From Acidobacteriota bacterium (GTDB lineage: Bacteria > Acidobacteriota > Blastocatellia > Pyrinomonadales > Pyrinomonadaceae), in contig JAOAPY010000047.1 in assembly GCA_025463135.1 (NCBI GenBank), positions 111,723-175,722 of the forward strand: DNA of 64,000 bases, given 5' to 3'. Position numbers and translations under genes: made by a program. Shown in pieces: positions 49,201 to 56,708 of this stretch. The notes beneath the pieces are model-generated. The model saw only the letters and a list, made by a program, of their open reading frames with translations. It was not told where the DNA came from and searched no databases. Each line of letters opens with the position of its first letter. Positions within the stretch are counted from its first letter, which is position 1.

Positions 49201-49685
49201 ACCATCAGTGCCAGCTGCGAATAGTTGCGGCCATTCAGCGGCAATTCGGTGACTTGTTTCTCCGAAATAAGGCTGCTGACATCGCCACTCCGGGTCTCGA
49301 CAGGCGCGGCGTCGCTGGTGATGTTGACGGTTTCGCTCACCTGGCCGACCTGGAGATCCAGGTTCAGAACTTTGTTCTCAGTCACGTGCACTTCGACTCC
49401 GGTAACAACCGTGCGCTTGAACCCTTGGGGCCCCGTGCTCACTGTGTACCGGCCCGCCGGCAAACTTGGAACGACATAATAGCCGCTGTCGTTCGCGGTT
49501 GCGGTGCGCGAGACGCCAGTTCCCTCGTCCTTAATTTCCACTTCCGCCTTAGGCACGGCGGCCCCGCTGGGATCCCGAATGGTGCCGCTAAGATTTCCGA
49601 CTGTTGCAGTTTGAGCGTTAACGCCGACAAACAGCCCAATGCCCATAACGACCAACAGCGCCTTCATGCCAAGCTTCTTCAGCAT
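46263..49685 (-). CDS. Oar-like TonB-dependent receptor with carboxypeptidase-regulatory domain
   Basis: 1140 aa. ATG 49685 is preceded by AGGAGGT five bases upstream, the strongest ribosome binding site seen here. After a signal peptide (LLVVMGIGLFVGVNAQ) comes a carboxypeptidase-regulatory-like domain (GNLSGTIRDPSGAAVPKAEV to YTVSTGPQGFK, residues about 28-110), then a plug with LPLNGRNYSQLALMVPG, then a long outer-membrane beta-barrel. The chain ends FGMKFTF, the usual terminal-aromatic barrel signal. Such receptors in Acidobacteria replace SusC-type transporters; no SusD gene is present. The cargo is probably an oligosaccharide given the neighbours, but peptides or siderophores are not excluded. 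It heads the block of TPR/CRTAC1 modules. Confidence 0.9.
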   Translation of the reverse strand: MLKKLGMKALLVVMGIGLFVGVNAQTATVGNLSGTIRDPSGAAVPKAEVEIKDEGTGVSRTATANDSGYYVVPSLPAGRYTVSTGPQGFKRTVVTGVEVHVTENKVLNLDLQVGQVSETVNITSDAAPVETRSGDVSSLISEKQVTELPLNGRNYSQLALMVPGVSPGSTFAAKGTGLDGGVDMSVNGNGSNQNLWTVDGVNNMDVGSNRTLLVFPSIDSIVEFRVERNSFSAEYGQAQGAVINLITKGGSNSFHGAGFEFLRSDKLNANNFFLNKANQPRGYLKYNNFGGNFSGPIKKNKIFFFWSEEWRVENRGTTVSGHVPTAAEKVGDFSGTLTNPLPHDPFTCRPDPADPTRTICDPYPGNKIPTARLSPAGLALMKIFPDPNGGGNLWVSSPIQPVRTRQDNIRGDISVTSKMNLMVRFINEKWTHGQDTQQWGDVPFPTLADDWNQPSKSFSVKLTNTLNSSSVNDFQFSRAGNNILITTSPQSDALLKDVASKFPTVFTQTANVPSLMWNGGGYDNIWHEGPWQNHEDLWSWKDDFSKVVGSHDLKFGALYSHNIKNEQLAGGGGGNTPGFITGNGSKTNNAIADLLDRNLTLTNYQETDHTGVGQGRWRDTEFYGNDTWKLRPTLTLTMGLRYSQFPTAHTANDQISNLIPQFYDGLSYTSALITPATAGAHGLPRSLTKPYNMGFQPRVGIAWDVFGNGKTALRAGFGRYMSRTNVIEDVLRMAGNPPWTKMVDSGWSGAQDTLASCPTCRTMDAIGPNLKNQVQGVSNTSGFQATDTNFRPPESFQWNLTVSREVMKNTVLEVSYIGNHGLHIWRRHVNWNDIPANVPCKGGAAVGCDPTLKNDARFQIASLARRGANTDAMVAANRRIPTLGAITMAQSTGNASYHGLQVWLNRRFSERLAFQASYTWSHNISDVPILGFSDSTTDPFNYPLDKGDSDLDRRQTFVGNVVYQLPLLKNRSSLVQRVLGDWQLNGILSHYGATPVDITSGVNTYGTAANFNPRPNLVLGVPLYLHTADKTQWLNPAAFSIPAVGQLGSLGRGTIRGKPINNIDFSIVKNWRVKERYGLQFRGEMFNVFNHANFSGYQTNLAFQGNNTLPNFGTVQNGSFGTLGNSQAPREIQFGMKFTF

Positions 49686-49697
49686 ACCGACCTCCTA

Positions 49698-50259
49698 AGA
49701 GTTTTACCGGCTCGAGAATAACGACGGCCAAGATTCCACTCGGACCATGGCTGAACGATTCCCAAATTTTCAAAGTCCGAACTGAGTCTGCACCAACAGC
49801 CAGAACAACTCTGCGCTTTTCAGTGCGTACCCCGGGACAGAATGGAGAAAAGAAAAAAGAATTAGCCTTGCGTTTGCTTCGTCGCGTGCGGCTGGACGAG
49901 CGCCGCACGATGTCAATCAAGATCGTAAATTAGAAGCAGACCGCTGATAGATACTTTCGACGCAACCTGCACCTTGTACTTGAAATCTGCAAGTGCCCGG
50001 TACTAGTGTCTCGGAGGCCGCTGGAGAGATCCGAATTTAGTCGAATCCATTCATCAGCTGGCCCCTAAAACCGTCGACTCTGAAATCTAATTAAATCCAA
50101 GTCTGAGAGACTTTGTTGCACAATCAGTCAAAAGCATTTACTCCTAACTGGGAATGAAGTCAAGAACTTTTTTAAATTTCTGTAACACTCCGGCACAGAC
50201 CCCACTTTGTATTAAGGTTTCTTTGTTTTGCTGGACAACAAAGTGTTGCCTCCGCGGCC
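49698..50259 (-). promoter_or_regulatory. Long leader region of TonB receptor with hairpins
   Basis: About 560 bp without a gene between the ROK stop and the receptor ribosome binding site. It contains CGTGCGGC-tggacgagc-GCCGCACG (49885-49909), an 8-bp perfect stem about 200 nt upstream of the receptor ATG, next to TTGACA on the minus strand without a good -10 at the right distance. It also contains CTTTGTT-(9)-AACAAAG (50221-50243), near the ROK stop, which may end the ROK transcript or be an operator. I could not place the promoter convincingly. Confidence 0.4.
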
Positions 50260-51441
50260 TCAAGCGACCGACGCAAACTTGCTGGCGAGGACAAGACTCA
50301 GCGCCCCCCTCAGCGTCGGCTGAGCTCCCAGTGTCGAACCGATAATGGGTGTAGAAGGTAGACCGCGACAGATGCTGGCTTCTACCGATGATTTCAGATC
50401 CTGCTCAATGATGGACCAGGCGCGAACGATTGGGCCACCCACTATGACCGTCTCAGGAGCCAGACCCTGGATCAAATTCGCAATGCCGATTCCCAGGTAC
50501 CGAGCTGTCGTCTTCAAAGCCGCACGTGCACTTCCTTCGCCGCGAACGGCAAGATCCACTAGTTTTGTGAAATCGATATCGCTGTTCCCGTTTTGCCGAG
50601 TCGCCTTTTTGTAGCGAGCCAGCGCGGCCCGTTCAGAAGCAAATGCTTCCCAGCATTCGGTGCTGCCGGCGGCGCAAGCAACGGGCGCACCTGAACCGAT
50701 GGTCATGTGTCCGAATTCGCCGGCCGTACCTCCCTCACCTCGATAAACCTGGCCGTCGAATACAATTCCGGTACCGAGTCCGGCTTCCACCAAAACCAGA
50801 ATAAAGTCCCGCACCTCGCGTATTTCGGGACGCCCGAACCAGAGTTCCGCAAGCGCCGCGGCATTCGCATCGTTGTCGATAGTCACCGGCAGCGCGGTAG
50901 CTTGCGTCAACGTTTCGGCAATTGGCAGGTCGCGCCACTTAAAATGCGGGGCGTACGAGTGGGCCGTCTCAGGATCGACCCAGCCGGGAAAGCTGATGCC
51001 GATGCCTTCGATCGTGCCTCCATTCGTACGCATCAATCGTAGCGCGCACTCCACAATTTTCTGGGTGGTGCTCTCAGCGTCGGGGTCGGTTAAGAATTGT
51101 TCCTGGTTCAGAACGCGGCCTGCCAGATCACTTGTTGCCACCACCGTCTTAATGGTGCCGAGGTCTACACCGATGGCGACTGCATCGACCGTACGCAGGG
51201 AAAGTAGACTGGGAGGGCGTCCACCGCTGGATTCTCCGGTGACTTCTTCGATCAAGGCATGCGCTATCAACTCATCGACGATAAGAGACACTGTAGAGCG
51301 CTGCAGCGCTGTTTCACGGGCAATTTCCGCGCGCGAGATCGGTCCCAGCTCACGAACGTAGTTGAGTACGATTTGGCGGTTTATGTCGCGGATCGTATTC
51401 GCGCGCGCGACACTTGCCTTCTTAAGATCTATTCGTCTCAC
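50260..51441 (-). CDS. ROK-family transcriptional regulator (ROK1), zinc site altered
   Basis: 393 aa. N-terminal winged helix-turn-helix (NRQIVLNYVRELGPISRAEIARETALQRSTVSLIVDELI) joined to a ROK sugar-kinase-like domain with IGVDLGTIKT, the D-N-D motif in TIDNDANAAALAELWFG, and LVEAGLGTGIVFDGQVYRGEGGTAGEFGHM. This is the NagC/Mlc/XylR architecture: a repressor that lets go on binding a sugar or sugar phosphate. The usual C-x-C-G-x2-x-C zinc loop reads C256-A-A258-G-S-T-E-C263, so the middle cysteine is missing. The paralogue at 52317-53498 keeps all three. It lies directly upstream of the receptor gene on the same strand and is the best candidate regulator of it. Confidence 0.9.
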   Translation of the reverse strand: MRRIDLKKASVARANTIRDINRQIVLNYVRELGPISRAEIARETALQRSTVSLIVDELIAHALIEEVTGESSGGRPPSLLSLRTVDAVAIGVDLGTIKTVVATSDLAGRVLNQEQFLTDPDAESTTQKIVECALRLMRTNGGTIEGIGISFPGWVDPETAHSYAPHFKWRDLPIAETLTQATALPVTIDNDANAAALAELWFGRPEIREVRDFILVLVEAGLGTGIVFDGQVYRGEGGTAGEFGHMTIGSGAPVACAAGSTECWEAFASERAALARYKKATRQNGNSDIDFTKLVDLAVRGEGSARAALKTTARYLGIGIANLIQGLAPETVIVGGPIVRAWSIIEQDLKSSVEASICRGLPSTPIIGSTLGAQPTLRGALSLVLASKFASVA

Positions 51442-51684
51442 AACGGGTTTAGGCGATCAATCAGGGTATCTTCGATGGAACTCGTGATGTCCGCAGTATA
51501 CGACTTATGTCGGCTCCTGCTATTAAGTAGTACAGCGCAGCCCTACAGTCAACTGTTTTCTGTCACGAAGAGAAATTTGCCAGGACCAAAACTGACCCGA
51601 ATGACGGGATCATTGAATTGTGCAGGTACACCGCGAGCGTTATACTGCTGCCGCTTCAGCAAGACTGAGAGTGGCGGAGGGGCA

Positions 51685-52293
51685 ATGGCAAGTCGTGTTG
51701 TTAGTTTGCATGTTCGGCGGAAGCGATCGCTCCTGCTGGTGGTCGGTTGCGGACTCCTCTTGTCTGAGCCGACACTGGCCCAGGGAGTTGGTAATGCCGC
51801 GAAGGTCCATTTGCAGGAAATGGATCGCCGTGAGTTGCAATTGAGTGGCATAGGCAAAGGGAATGTCCGCGAGACGGATCCCAAACAAGCCCGGGCCATG
51901 ATGGACCAGGTGAACGAAGATTTTCAGCGGCTGCTCAAACTCCATAATGAAATCGTCCACGCTGTTACCGGCAACAATTCTCTTGACTATCAGTTCATTG
52001 CAGGGGCGACTGGCGAGATTAAGAAACGCGCAAACCGTTTGCGATATACTCTGGCACTTGATAAGCCCGCGACCACATCAACACAGCGCGAGAGGCTGAA
52101 CCTGGAGACTGTCTCGATGACAGCTGATCTGATCATGCTGTGCCGCAAGATCGAGAGCTTCATCAAAAACCCGATTATTGATACTCCGGGTACGGTAGAC
52201 GCTGAGCAGTTGGAAAAGGCCCGCGGGGATCTTGAAAGTGTTGTTGAGCTCAGCAGCGGTATCAGAAAACGCGCCGATAAGCTGAAACCCTAG
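51685..52293 (+). CDS. Exported helical protein of unknown function (copy 2)
   Basis: 202 aa. ATG 51685 follows GCGGAGGGGCA, a strong ribosome binding site; the frame is open from 51259 but the longer version overlaps the ROK1 gene in antisense and is rejected. A basic start and hydrophobic segment (SLLLVVGCGLLLSEPTLAQ) form a signal peptide. The rest is charged and helical, including DYQFIAGATGEIKKRANRL and LCRKIESFIKNPII, which match copy 1 at 28427-29089 in order and spacing. No known domain recognised. It is inserted between the two ROK genes on the opposite strand: divergent from ROK1, convergent with ROK2 (stop codons 23 bp apart). Confidence 0.72.
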   Translation: MASRVVSLHVRRKRSLLLVVGCGLLLSEPTLAQGVGNAAKVHLQEMDRRELQLSGIGKGNVRETDPKQARAMMDQVNEDFQRLLKLHNEIVHAVTGNNSLDYQFIAGATGEIKKRANRLRYTLALDKPATTSTQRERLNLETVSMTADLIMLCRKIESFIKNPIIDTPGTVDAEQLEKARGDLESVVELSSGIRKRADKLKP

Positions 52294-52316
52294 CAGTTAG
52301 TCGTGGAAAGAAATTG

Positions 52317-53498
52317 TCAGGCGGCGGCGGCTCCCGCGAATTTGCTCGTCAGGACCAGGCTCAATGCTCCCATCAGCGTTGGATCTCCATTCAAAGTCGA
52401 GCGAAGTATGCGGGCCGAAGGCAGTCCTCGGCGAACACTTCGTTCTATTTTTTCTGTGAGAGCACTTTCGATAAGAGGCCAGGCTCGGGTTATCGCACCG
52501 CCTACAATCACAGCCTCTGGACTAAAACCGACAATCAGATTGGAGATCCCAATGCCGATATAGCGAGCAGTCTCGGTCAATGCGGTTTTTGCATTCTGTT
52601 CTCCCGCCAAAGTGCGCTCAACCAATGTTGCAAAATCAGGAGCGCTGCCAGTTCCACTGAGCCGGCTGTAACGCGCGAGCGCGGAACGCTCGGAAGCGAA
52701 TGCTTCCCAGCAGTCGTCGTTTCCACAGGAGCAAGGGACGGGCGCATTACTGCCGACGATCATATGTCCAAATTCGCCGGCTGCCCCGCGCTCTCCGCGA
52801 TAGACCTGGCCATCAAAAATGATCCCGGTCCCGATGCCGTCGGCCACCAGTACGAAAATGAAGTCGCGGGCATTTCTGACTTCGGGTCGTCCGAACCAAA
52901 GTTCAGCCAGAGCGACCGCGTTCGCATCATTGTCGATGGTCACCGGCAGCCCGGTCGCCTGCGAGATCGTTTCGGCGATTGGCAACTCGCGCCACTTGAA
53001 ATACGGTACGAAGATGACATTGCCACTGGTAGGATCGACCAGTCCCGGAATACTGACACCGATCCCTTCGATGGCACTCTGATGCGAGAACTTGCGAACG
53101 ATCTCTATGATTCGTCCAAAAGTAACTTCCGGCTGAGGATCAGTTGGGAAAGCTTCTTTGCGCAAGACCACGCCGGCCAAATCGCTACTGGCTACCGTCG
53201 TAAGGGTGGGAGTGATATTGACGCCAATGGCGATGGCACCCACAGTGCGCAACCGCAACAACGTCGGGCGCCTGCCGCCCGTTGACTCGCCTTCGCCGAT
53301 TTCTTCGACCAGCCCCTCTCCCGTCAGTACCTCAACGATCTCTGAAATTGTAGATCGTTGTAAAGAAGTTTCGCGGGCGATTGTGGCGCGGGAAATCGGC
53401 TCCCTTTCGCGCACGTAGTTAAGTACTATCTGCCGATTAATATCGCGGATGGTGTGTGGATTGGCGGCCTGAACTTTACTTAGATCGATTCGTCGCAC
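52317..53498 (-). CDS. ROK-family transcriptional regulator (ROK2)
   Basis: 393 aa, same length and layout as ROK1 and about half identical by eye (shared TIRDINRQIVLNYVRE, PIAETxxQATxLPVTIDNDAN, CWEAFASERxALARY). Winged helix-turn-helix at residues 15-75, then a ROK domain with IGVNITPTLTTV, TIDNDANAVALAELWFG and an intact zinc loop C256-S-C258-G-N-D-D-C263. The phosphate-loop start reads GVNIT rather than GVDLG, so kinase activity is unlikely and a sensor role fits. It should respond to a mono- or disaccharide released by the enzymes in this locus. A candidate promoter with an overlapping palindrome lies upstream at 53575-53609. Confidence 0.9.
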   Translation of the reverse strand: MRRIDLSKVQAANPHTIRDINRQIVLNYVREREPISRATIARETSLQRSTISEIVEVLTGEGLVEEIGEGESTGGRRPTLLRLRTVGAIAIGVNITPTLTTVASSDLAGVVLRKEAFPTDPQPEVTFGRIIEIVRKFSHQSAIEGIGVSIPGLVDPTSGNVIFVPYFKWRELPIAETISQATGLPVTIDNDANAVALAELWFGRPEVRNARDFIFVLVADGIGTGIIFDGQVYRGERGAAGEFGHMIVGSNAPVPCSCGNDDCWEAFASERSALARYSRLSGTGSAPDFATLVERTLAGEQNAKTALTETARYIGIGISNLIVGFSPEAVIVGGAITRAWPLIESALTEKIERSVRRGLPSARILRSTLNGDPTLMGALSLVLTSKFAGAAAA

Positions 53499-53574
53499 CA
53501 GGTTGACCTCTATTTCGACGCGTCGCTCACATTACGCCCTTGGCGACTACTGCCTTCACGGAATTGAGCACGGA

Positions 53575-53609
53575 TTAATATTATAACGGTTTGCTTAAGT
53601 CAACGACTT
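53575..53609 (-). promoter_or_regulatory. Candidate promoter and operator of ROK2
   Basis: On the minus strand TTGACT (53598-53603) is followed after 17 nt by TATTAA (53575-53580), a plausible sigma-70 promoter about 75 bp before the ROK2 start. The palindrome AAGTC-gtt-GACTT (53597-53609) overlaps the -35 box, which is where an autorepressor would bind. Confidence 0.4.
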
Positions 53610-53684
53610 CCTGTTGCGGATAGTAATCCGTCAGCGTGTTGCGCTTGTCCGTGACAACAAAACAGCTTGCTGGAAAACGTTCTC

Positions 53685-53712
53685 GGTCCCAATAGGGACC
53701 ACATGTTTATAG
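53685..53712. repeat. Short palindrome relic
   Basis: GGTCCC-aata-GGGACC followed by ATGTTTATAG. Similar wording occurs at 36478 (inverted) and 63794, and a related GTCCC/GGGAC pair at 28326. The rest of the 280-bp gap between ROK2 and the next gene shows nothing besides the promoter candidate. Confidence 0.45.
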
Positions 53713-53779
53713 ATGATCAGCGCGTTAAGACATGCTTACTCCACTGTCTTCTAAATCAGCTGGTCAACATTCGCGCATT

Positions 53780-54484
53780 TCACTTCTCGAAGGCGATGTT
53801 GTCGATCACCACCGTCCCTTTTTCCAAAGTGCACTTGTCACAGAACACACCCACGCTGATTGACGTCAACTTCTTAAGAACATCGCTCTTCAGATCCAGG
53901 GGCATGGCCCACTGGGGTTGTGTGAAAGTGTCCAGCTTGAGTTTGTAAGTATTGAAACCCGGGCCGACGCGAATGTTGGCGAAAGGATATCCAGACTCGA
54001 GGTTGGCCCCCTGTCCACGAGTGATAAGTTCGATTCGTATGAACTGGGCGCCCTTGGCAAAAGCTCGCAGGGTGATGTACTTATACGCACTCACATCGTC
54101 AGCGACTAATTTGCCTTCCTTCTCAGGTTCACCAAATATCTCGATATTGACTCCCTCCCATTCGTTTGGTATCCGCAGCTCGTAATCAAAAGCCGCTGCG
54201 ATATCGTCTGCGGTCACGCGCGCCGCAGCCGGAGCGGGCGGTTCTGCGTTTTCCAGACCGCGGTACTGCGGCGGATTTGCCGGGTTCTGCGAATATCGAT
54301 TCAGGCGAGTCACACCACCCCGCTTGCTCACCGGGCGACCGTTCTGCAGGTTCTGAAAGTCGGCATACACAAATTTGGAAGCATCAGAGCCTGAAGCTTT
54401 CGACGCTTCCTGTGCAGCGAGCGGGCCAGCCACACAAAGTATCAGGACCGCCAGGATTAGATAGCGGAAGAACTCCATTCGCAT
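53780..54484 (-). CDS. Exported beta-sandwich protein, possible carbohydrate-binding (CIA30/CBM-like)
   Basis: 234 aa. ATG 54484 has GGAGGG upstream. Signal peptide (LILAVLILCVAGPLAA), a linker rich in N, P and A, then from about residue 85 a domain with ITLRAFAKGAQFIRIELITRG, GFNTYKLKLDTFTQPQW and LTSISVGVFCDKCTLEKGTVVIDNIAFEK. The order of strands and the final VxIDNIxFE phrase resemble galactose-binding-like jelly rolls such as CBM11 or CIA30 domains. The assignment is by pattern only. The gene follows the ABC ATPase by 27 bp and is the last gene of the exporter operon, so it may be the cargo or a periplasmic accessory. Confidence 0.6.
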   Translation of the reverse strand: MRMEFFRYLILAVLILCVAGPLAAQEASKASGSDASKFVYADFQNLQNGRPVSKRGGVTRLNRYSQNPANPPQYRGLENAEPPAPAAARVTADDIAAAFDYELRIPNEWEGVNIEIFGEPEKEGKLVADDVSAYKYITLRAFAKGAQFIRIELITRGQGANLESGYPFANIRVGPGFNTYKLKLDTFTQPQWAMPLDLKSDVLKKLTSISVGVFCDKCTLEKGTVVIDNIAFEK

Positions 54485-54511
54485 AATCTTTTTCCCTCCA
54501 AATTGTCAGAT

Positions 54512-55210
54512 TCAAACTGATGCCGCTGAAGCGTCCGCAAGCAAAACACCCTTCTCCAGATGTCGTTCGTGGGTGGCAAAACTTGCAGCATGAGGATCAT
54601 GAGTAACCATTATGACCGTCTTTTTCAATTCACGGTTTAGCGTTGAAAGTATTTTGAGAACGTCTTCGCCTGCACGCGCGTCGAGATTGCCGGTCGGTTC
54701 GTCAGCGAGAATCAAATCAGGATCGGTCACAATTGCGCGAGCGATCGCCACGCGCTGTTCCTGTCCTCCTGATAGCTGTCGCGGCTGATGATGCATACGA
54801 TCGCTCAGCCCCACCAACTCCAAGGCGGTGTCGACATTCTTGCGTCGTTCAGTCCTTGATAGTTTAGTCAAGAGCAAAGGCAGTTCGACATTTTCAAACG
54901 CAGTCAGCACCGGAACCAGATTAAAGGTTTGAAAGATGTAGCCGACATGGTTGTTGCGCCAGGCAGCCAATTGACTTTCGCTCAATTTCGCCAAGTCGGT
55001 TCCCAACACATCGACCTCGCCTTCCGTGCAGCGATCGATTCCTGCAAGCAAGTTTAATAGGGTGGATTTTCCGGAGCCGCTGGGCCCCATCAGGGCCAGA
55101 AAGTCGCCCGAGGCGATATCAAGATCAACATGATCGAGTGCCACGACCTCAAATCCATCTCGAGCAAAACGTTTACTTACGTTGCGAACCTGCACGATCG
55201 GCCCTGCCAT
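54512..55210 (-). CDS. ABC transporter ATPase, LolD/MacB type
   Basis: 232 aa. Walker [10 protein letters not shown] with K48, signature [14 protein letters not shown], Walker [13 protein letters not shown], and the H-loop in [12 protein letters not shown]. The sequence style ([29 protein letters not shown] split over two parts here) is that of the MacB/LolD group, which drives mechanotransmission through FtsX-type permeases and does not import solutes. It belongs with the two FtsX-type permeases and the periplasmic adaptor encoded just upstream on the same strand; spacing to the adaptor is 75 bp. Confidence 0.93.
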   Translation of the reverse strand: MAGPIVQVRNVSKRFARDGFEVVALDHVDLDIASGDFLALMGPSGSGKSTLLNLLAGIDRCTEGEVDVLGTDLAKLSESQLAAWRNNHVGYIFQTFNLVPVLTAFENVELPLLLTKLSRTERRKNVDTALELVGLSDRMHHQPRQLSGGQEQRVAIARAIVTDPDLILADEPTGNLDARAGEDVLKILSTLNRELKKTVIMVTHDPHAASFATHERHLEKGVLLADASAASV

Positions 55211-55285
55211 AGTTTTTCTCCAACCTCGTCAATTAATCCGCGAACTTCCGCCGATTCCGTTCCGCGCCTCGTAGAGGCGAAGTGT

Positions 55286-56683
55286 TTACGGAGCCGGAGG
55301 TCCCGTCTTCACGCGATCTCCATCGCGCAGTTTTTCAGATCCCGTCGTCGCCAGGGATTCACCACCGCTTAGTCCTTCAAGGACGTAATAGAATTCGCCA
55401 GCCTCATCACCAACCCGTATTGATCGCTGTTCCACTTTGCTGCCTTTCACTACAAAAACAAAAACGCTCCCGTCCTTTCGCACCACCGCACCTTTGGGAA
55501 CCAGAACTCGTGGCGATGATTTAGTTTCCGTGGACCGTTCCTCGCCCAAAAAGTTGACGCGAGCGTTCATCTCAGGCCGCAGCTGTTCATCGGGACGATC
55601 CACTTTGACTTTGACCTGTACCGTAGCTTTTGCGCGATTTGCTTCCGGGGCAATTTCCGCGATAAAGCCTGTGTACTTCAGATTGGGAAAAGCTTCAGGG
55701 ACAATCTCGGTTCGTTGGCCCATCTGTAAACGAGCAAAGTCTGACTGACTGATGTCTAACTCAATCTGCAAATCGCTGAGATCGGCGAGGGCCACTACTG
55801 AAGTCCGGGCACCGGATTCTCCGAAGGACGAGGGGCTCACCATTTCGCCTCGTTCCACGATCCTCTGCAATACGGTTCCCGAAACCGGAGCCCTGATCTC
55901 GGTCGCAGCCAATTGAGTATCGGCGTAATCGAGGGCGGCTTTCATCTGACGGACTTGCGCGTCCGCGGCTCGAACTTCCTCGGCGCGCGGTCCCATATCA
56001 GTCATTGCGCTTGACTGCCGCGCTGACTCGACCAGGGCACGCGCACTGTCGCGCTGAGCTATCGCCCGATCGAGTTCAGCCCGAGATGAAACTCCCGCTC
56101 TATAGAGCTTCTCGCTCCGCTCGTATTCAGCTTCTGCGTTTCTCAGGGTTGCTTCCGCCTGCAACACACCCGCCTTGTCTTTCAGTTTTTCCTGAGGTCG
56201 TGAGCCGGTGCGAAGTTGATCGAGGCGGGCCTGCGCGACGGCCAGATTCGCACGAGCCTGATTTGATTGAGCGCGGAAGTCATTGTCCTCGAGGCGAACG
56301 AGAACCTGACCCTGTTGCACCTTGTCGCCCTTTTCGACTCCGATCCAGGCAACGCGTCCCATCACTTTGGCGCCCACCGCAATTTTGTGATGCGCGACGA
56401 CGTAGCCGGAAGCAGACAGAACGGTGCTTCCGGGCGAGCTGCTTCCGCTTTCCACACTGACCTCAGCAACGGAAACAGTTTTAGCCGCTGAGGAGAAGTA
56501 GAAATAACCGCCGACTGCCAATACCGCTACCAGCGACGATAGCGCCAGCAACAGGAGCTTCGGCGAGCGGTTATTACCAGCCGGCGAGAGAGCCGGCGCG
56601 CGATCAATCTTCAGGCTTCGGAGCCGATTGTTGAGGTCCTCCTGATGCTCCTGGTCTTCCTGGGTTCGGGGGTTCATTGCCAT
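55286..56683 (-). CDS. Periplasmic adaptor (membrane-fusion protein) of ABC exporter
   Basis: 465 aa. Cytosolic N-terminus, one membrane segment (LLLLALSSLVAVLAVGGYFYF, about residues 43-64), then a barrel-sandwich (GRVAWIGVEKGDKVQQGQVL), a coiled-coil hairpin (about residues 135-225, rich in A, R, Q and E), the second half of the sandwich (IRAPVSGTVLQRIVERGEMV), a beta-barrel and a membrane-proximal domain. This is the HlyD/MacA family layout. It would bridge the permease pair to an outer-membrane channel; no TolC-like gene is in the window. The gene starts 25 bp after the permease gene at 56709. Confidence 0.9.
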   Translation of the reverse strand: MAMNPRTQEDQEHQEDLNNRLRSLKIDRAPALSPAGNNRSPKLLLLALSSLVAVLAVGGYFYFSSAAKTVSVAEVSVESGSSSPGSTVLSASGYVVAHHKIAVGAKVMGRVAWIGVEKGDKVQQGQVLVRLEDNDFRAQSNQARANLAVAQARLDQLRTGSRPQEKLKDKAGVLQAEATLRNAEAEYERSEKLYRAGVSSRAELDRAIAQRDSARALVESARQSSAMTDMGPRAEEVRAADAQVRQMKAALDYADTQLAATEIRAPVSGTVLQRIVERGEMVSPSSFGESGARTSVVALADLSDLQIELDISQSDFARLQMGQRTEIVPEAFPNLKYTGFIAEIAPEANRAKATVQVKVKVDRPDEQLRPEMNARVNFLGEERSTETKSSPRVLVPKGAVVRKDGSVFVFVVKGSKVEQRSIRVGDEAGEFYYVLEGLSGGESLATTGSEKLRDGDRVKTGPPAP

Positions 56684-56708
56684 GGGTAATTGAAATTAGA
56701 ACTTGTTA

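Noticed and set aside
46263..49685. SusC/SusD-type polysaccharide locus
   Set aside because: The receptor is Oar-like, and no SusD-like lipoprotein gene is present anywhere in the window.
49911..49916. TTGACA on the minus strand as the receptor -35 box
   Set aside because: No acceptable -10 sequence lies 16-18 nt downstream, which is occupied by a GC-rich hairpin.
52314..53285. 323-codon plus-strand open frame
   Set aside because: Antisense shadow of ROK2; no ribosome binding site or recognisable domain.
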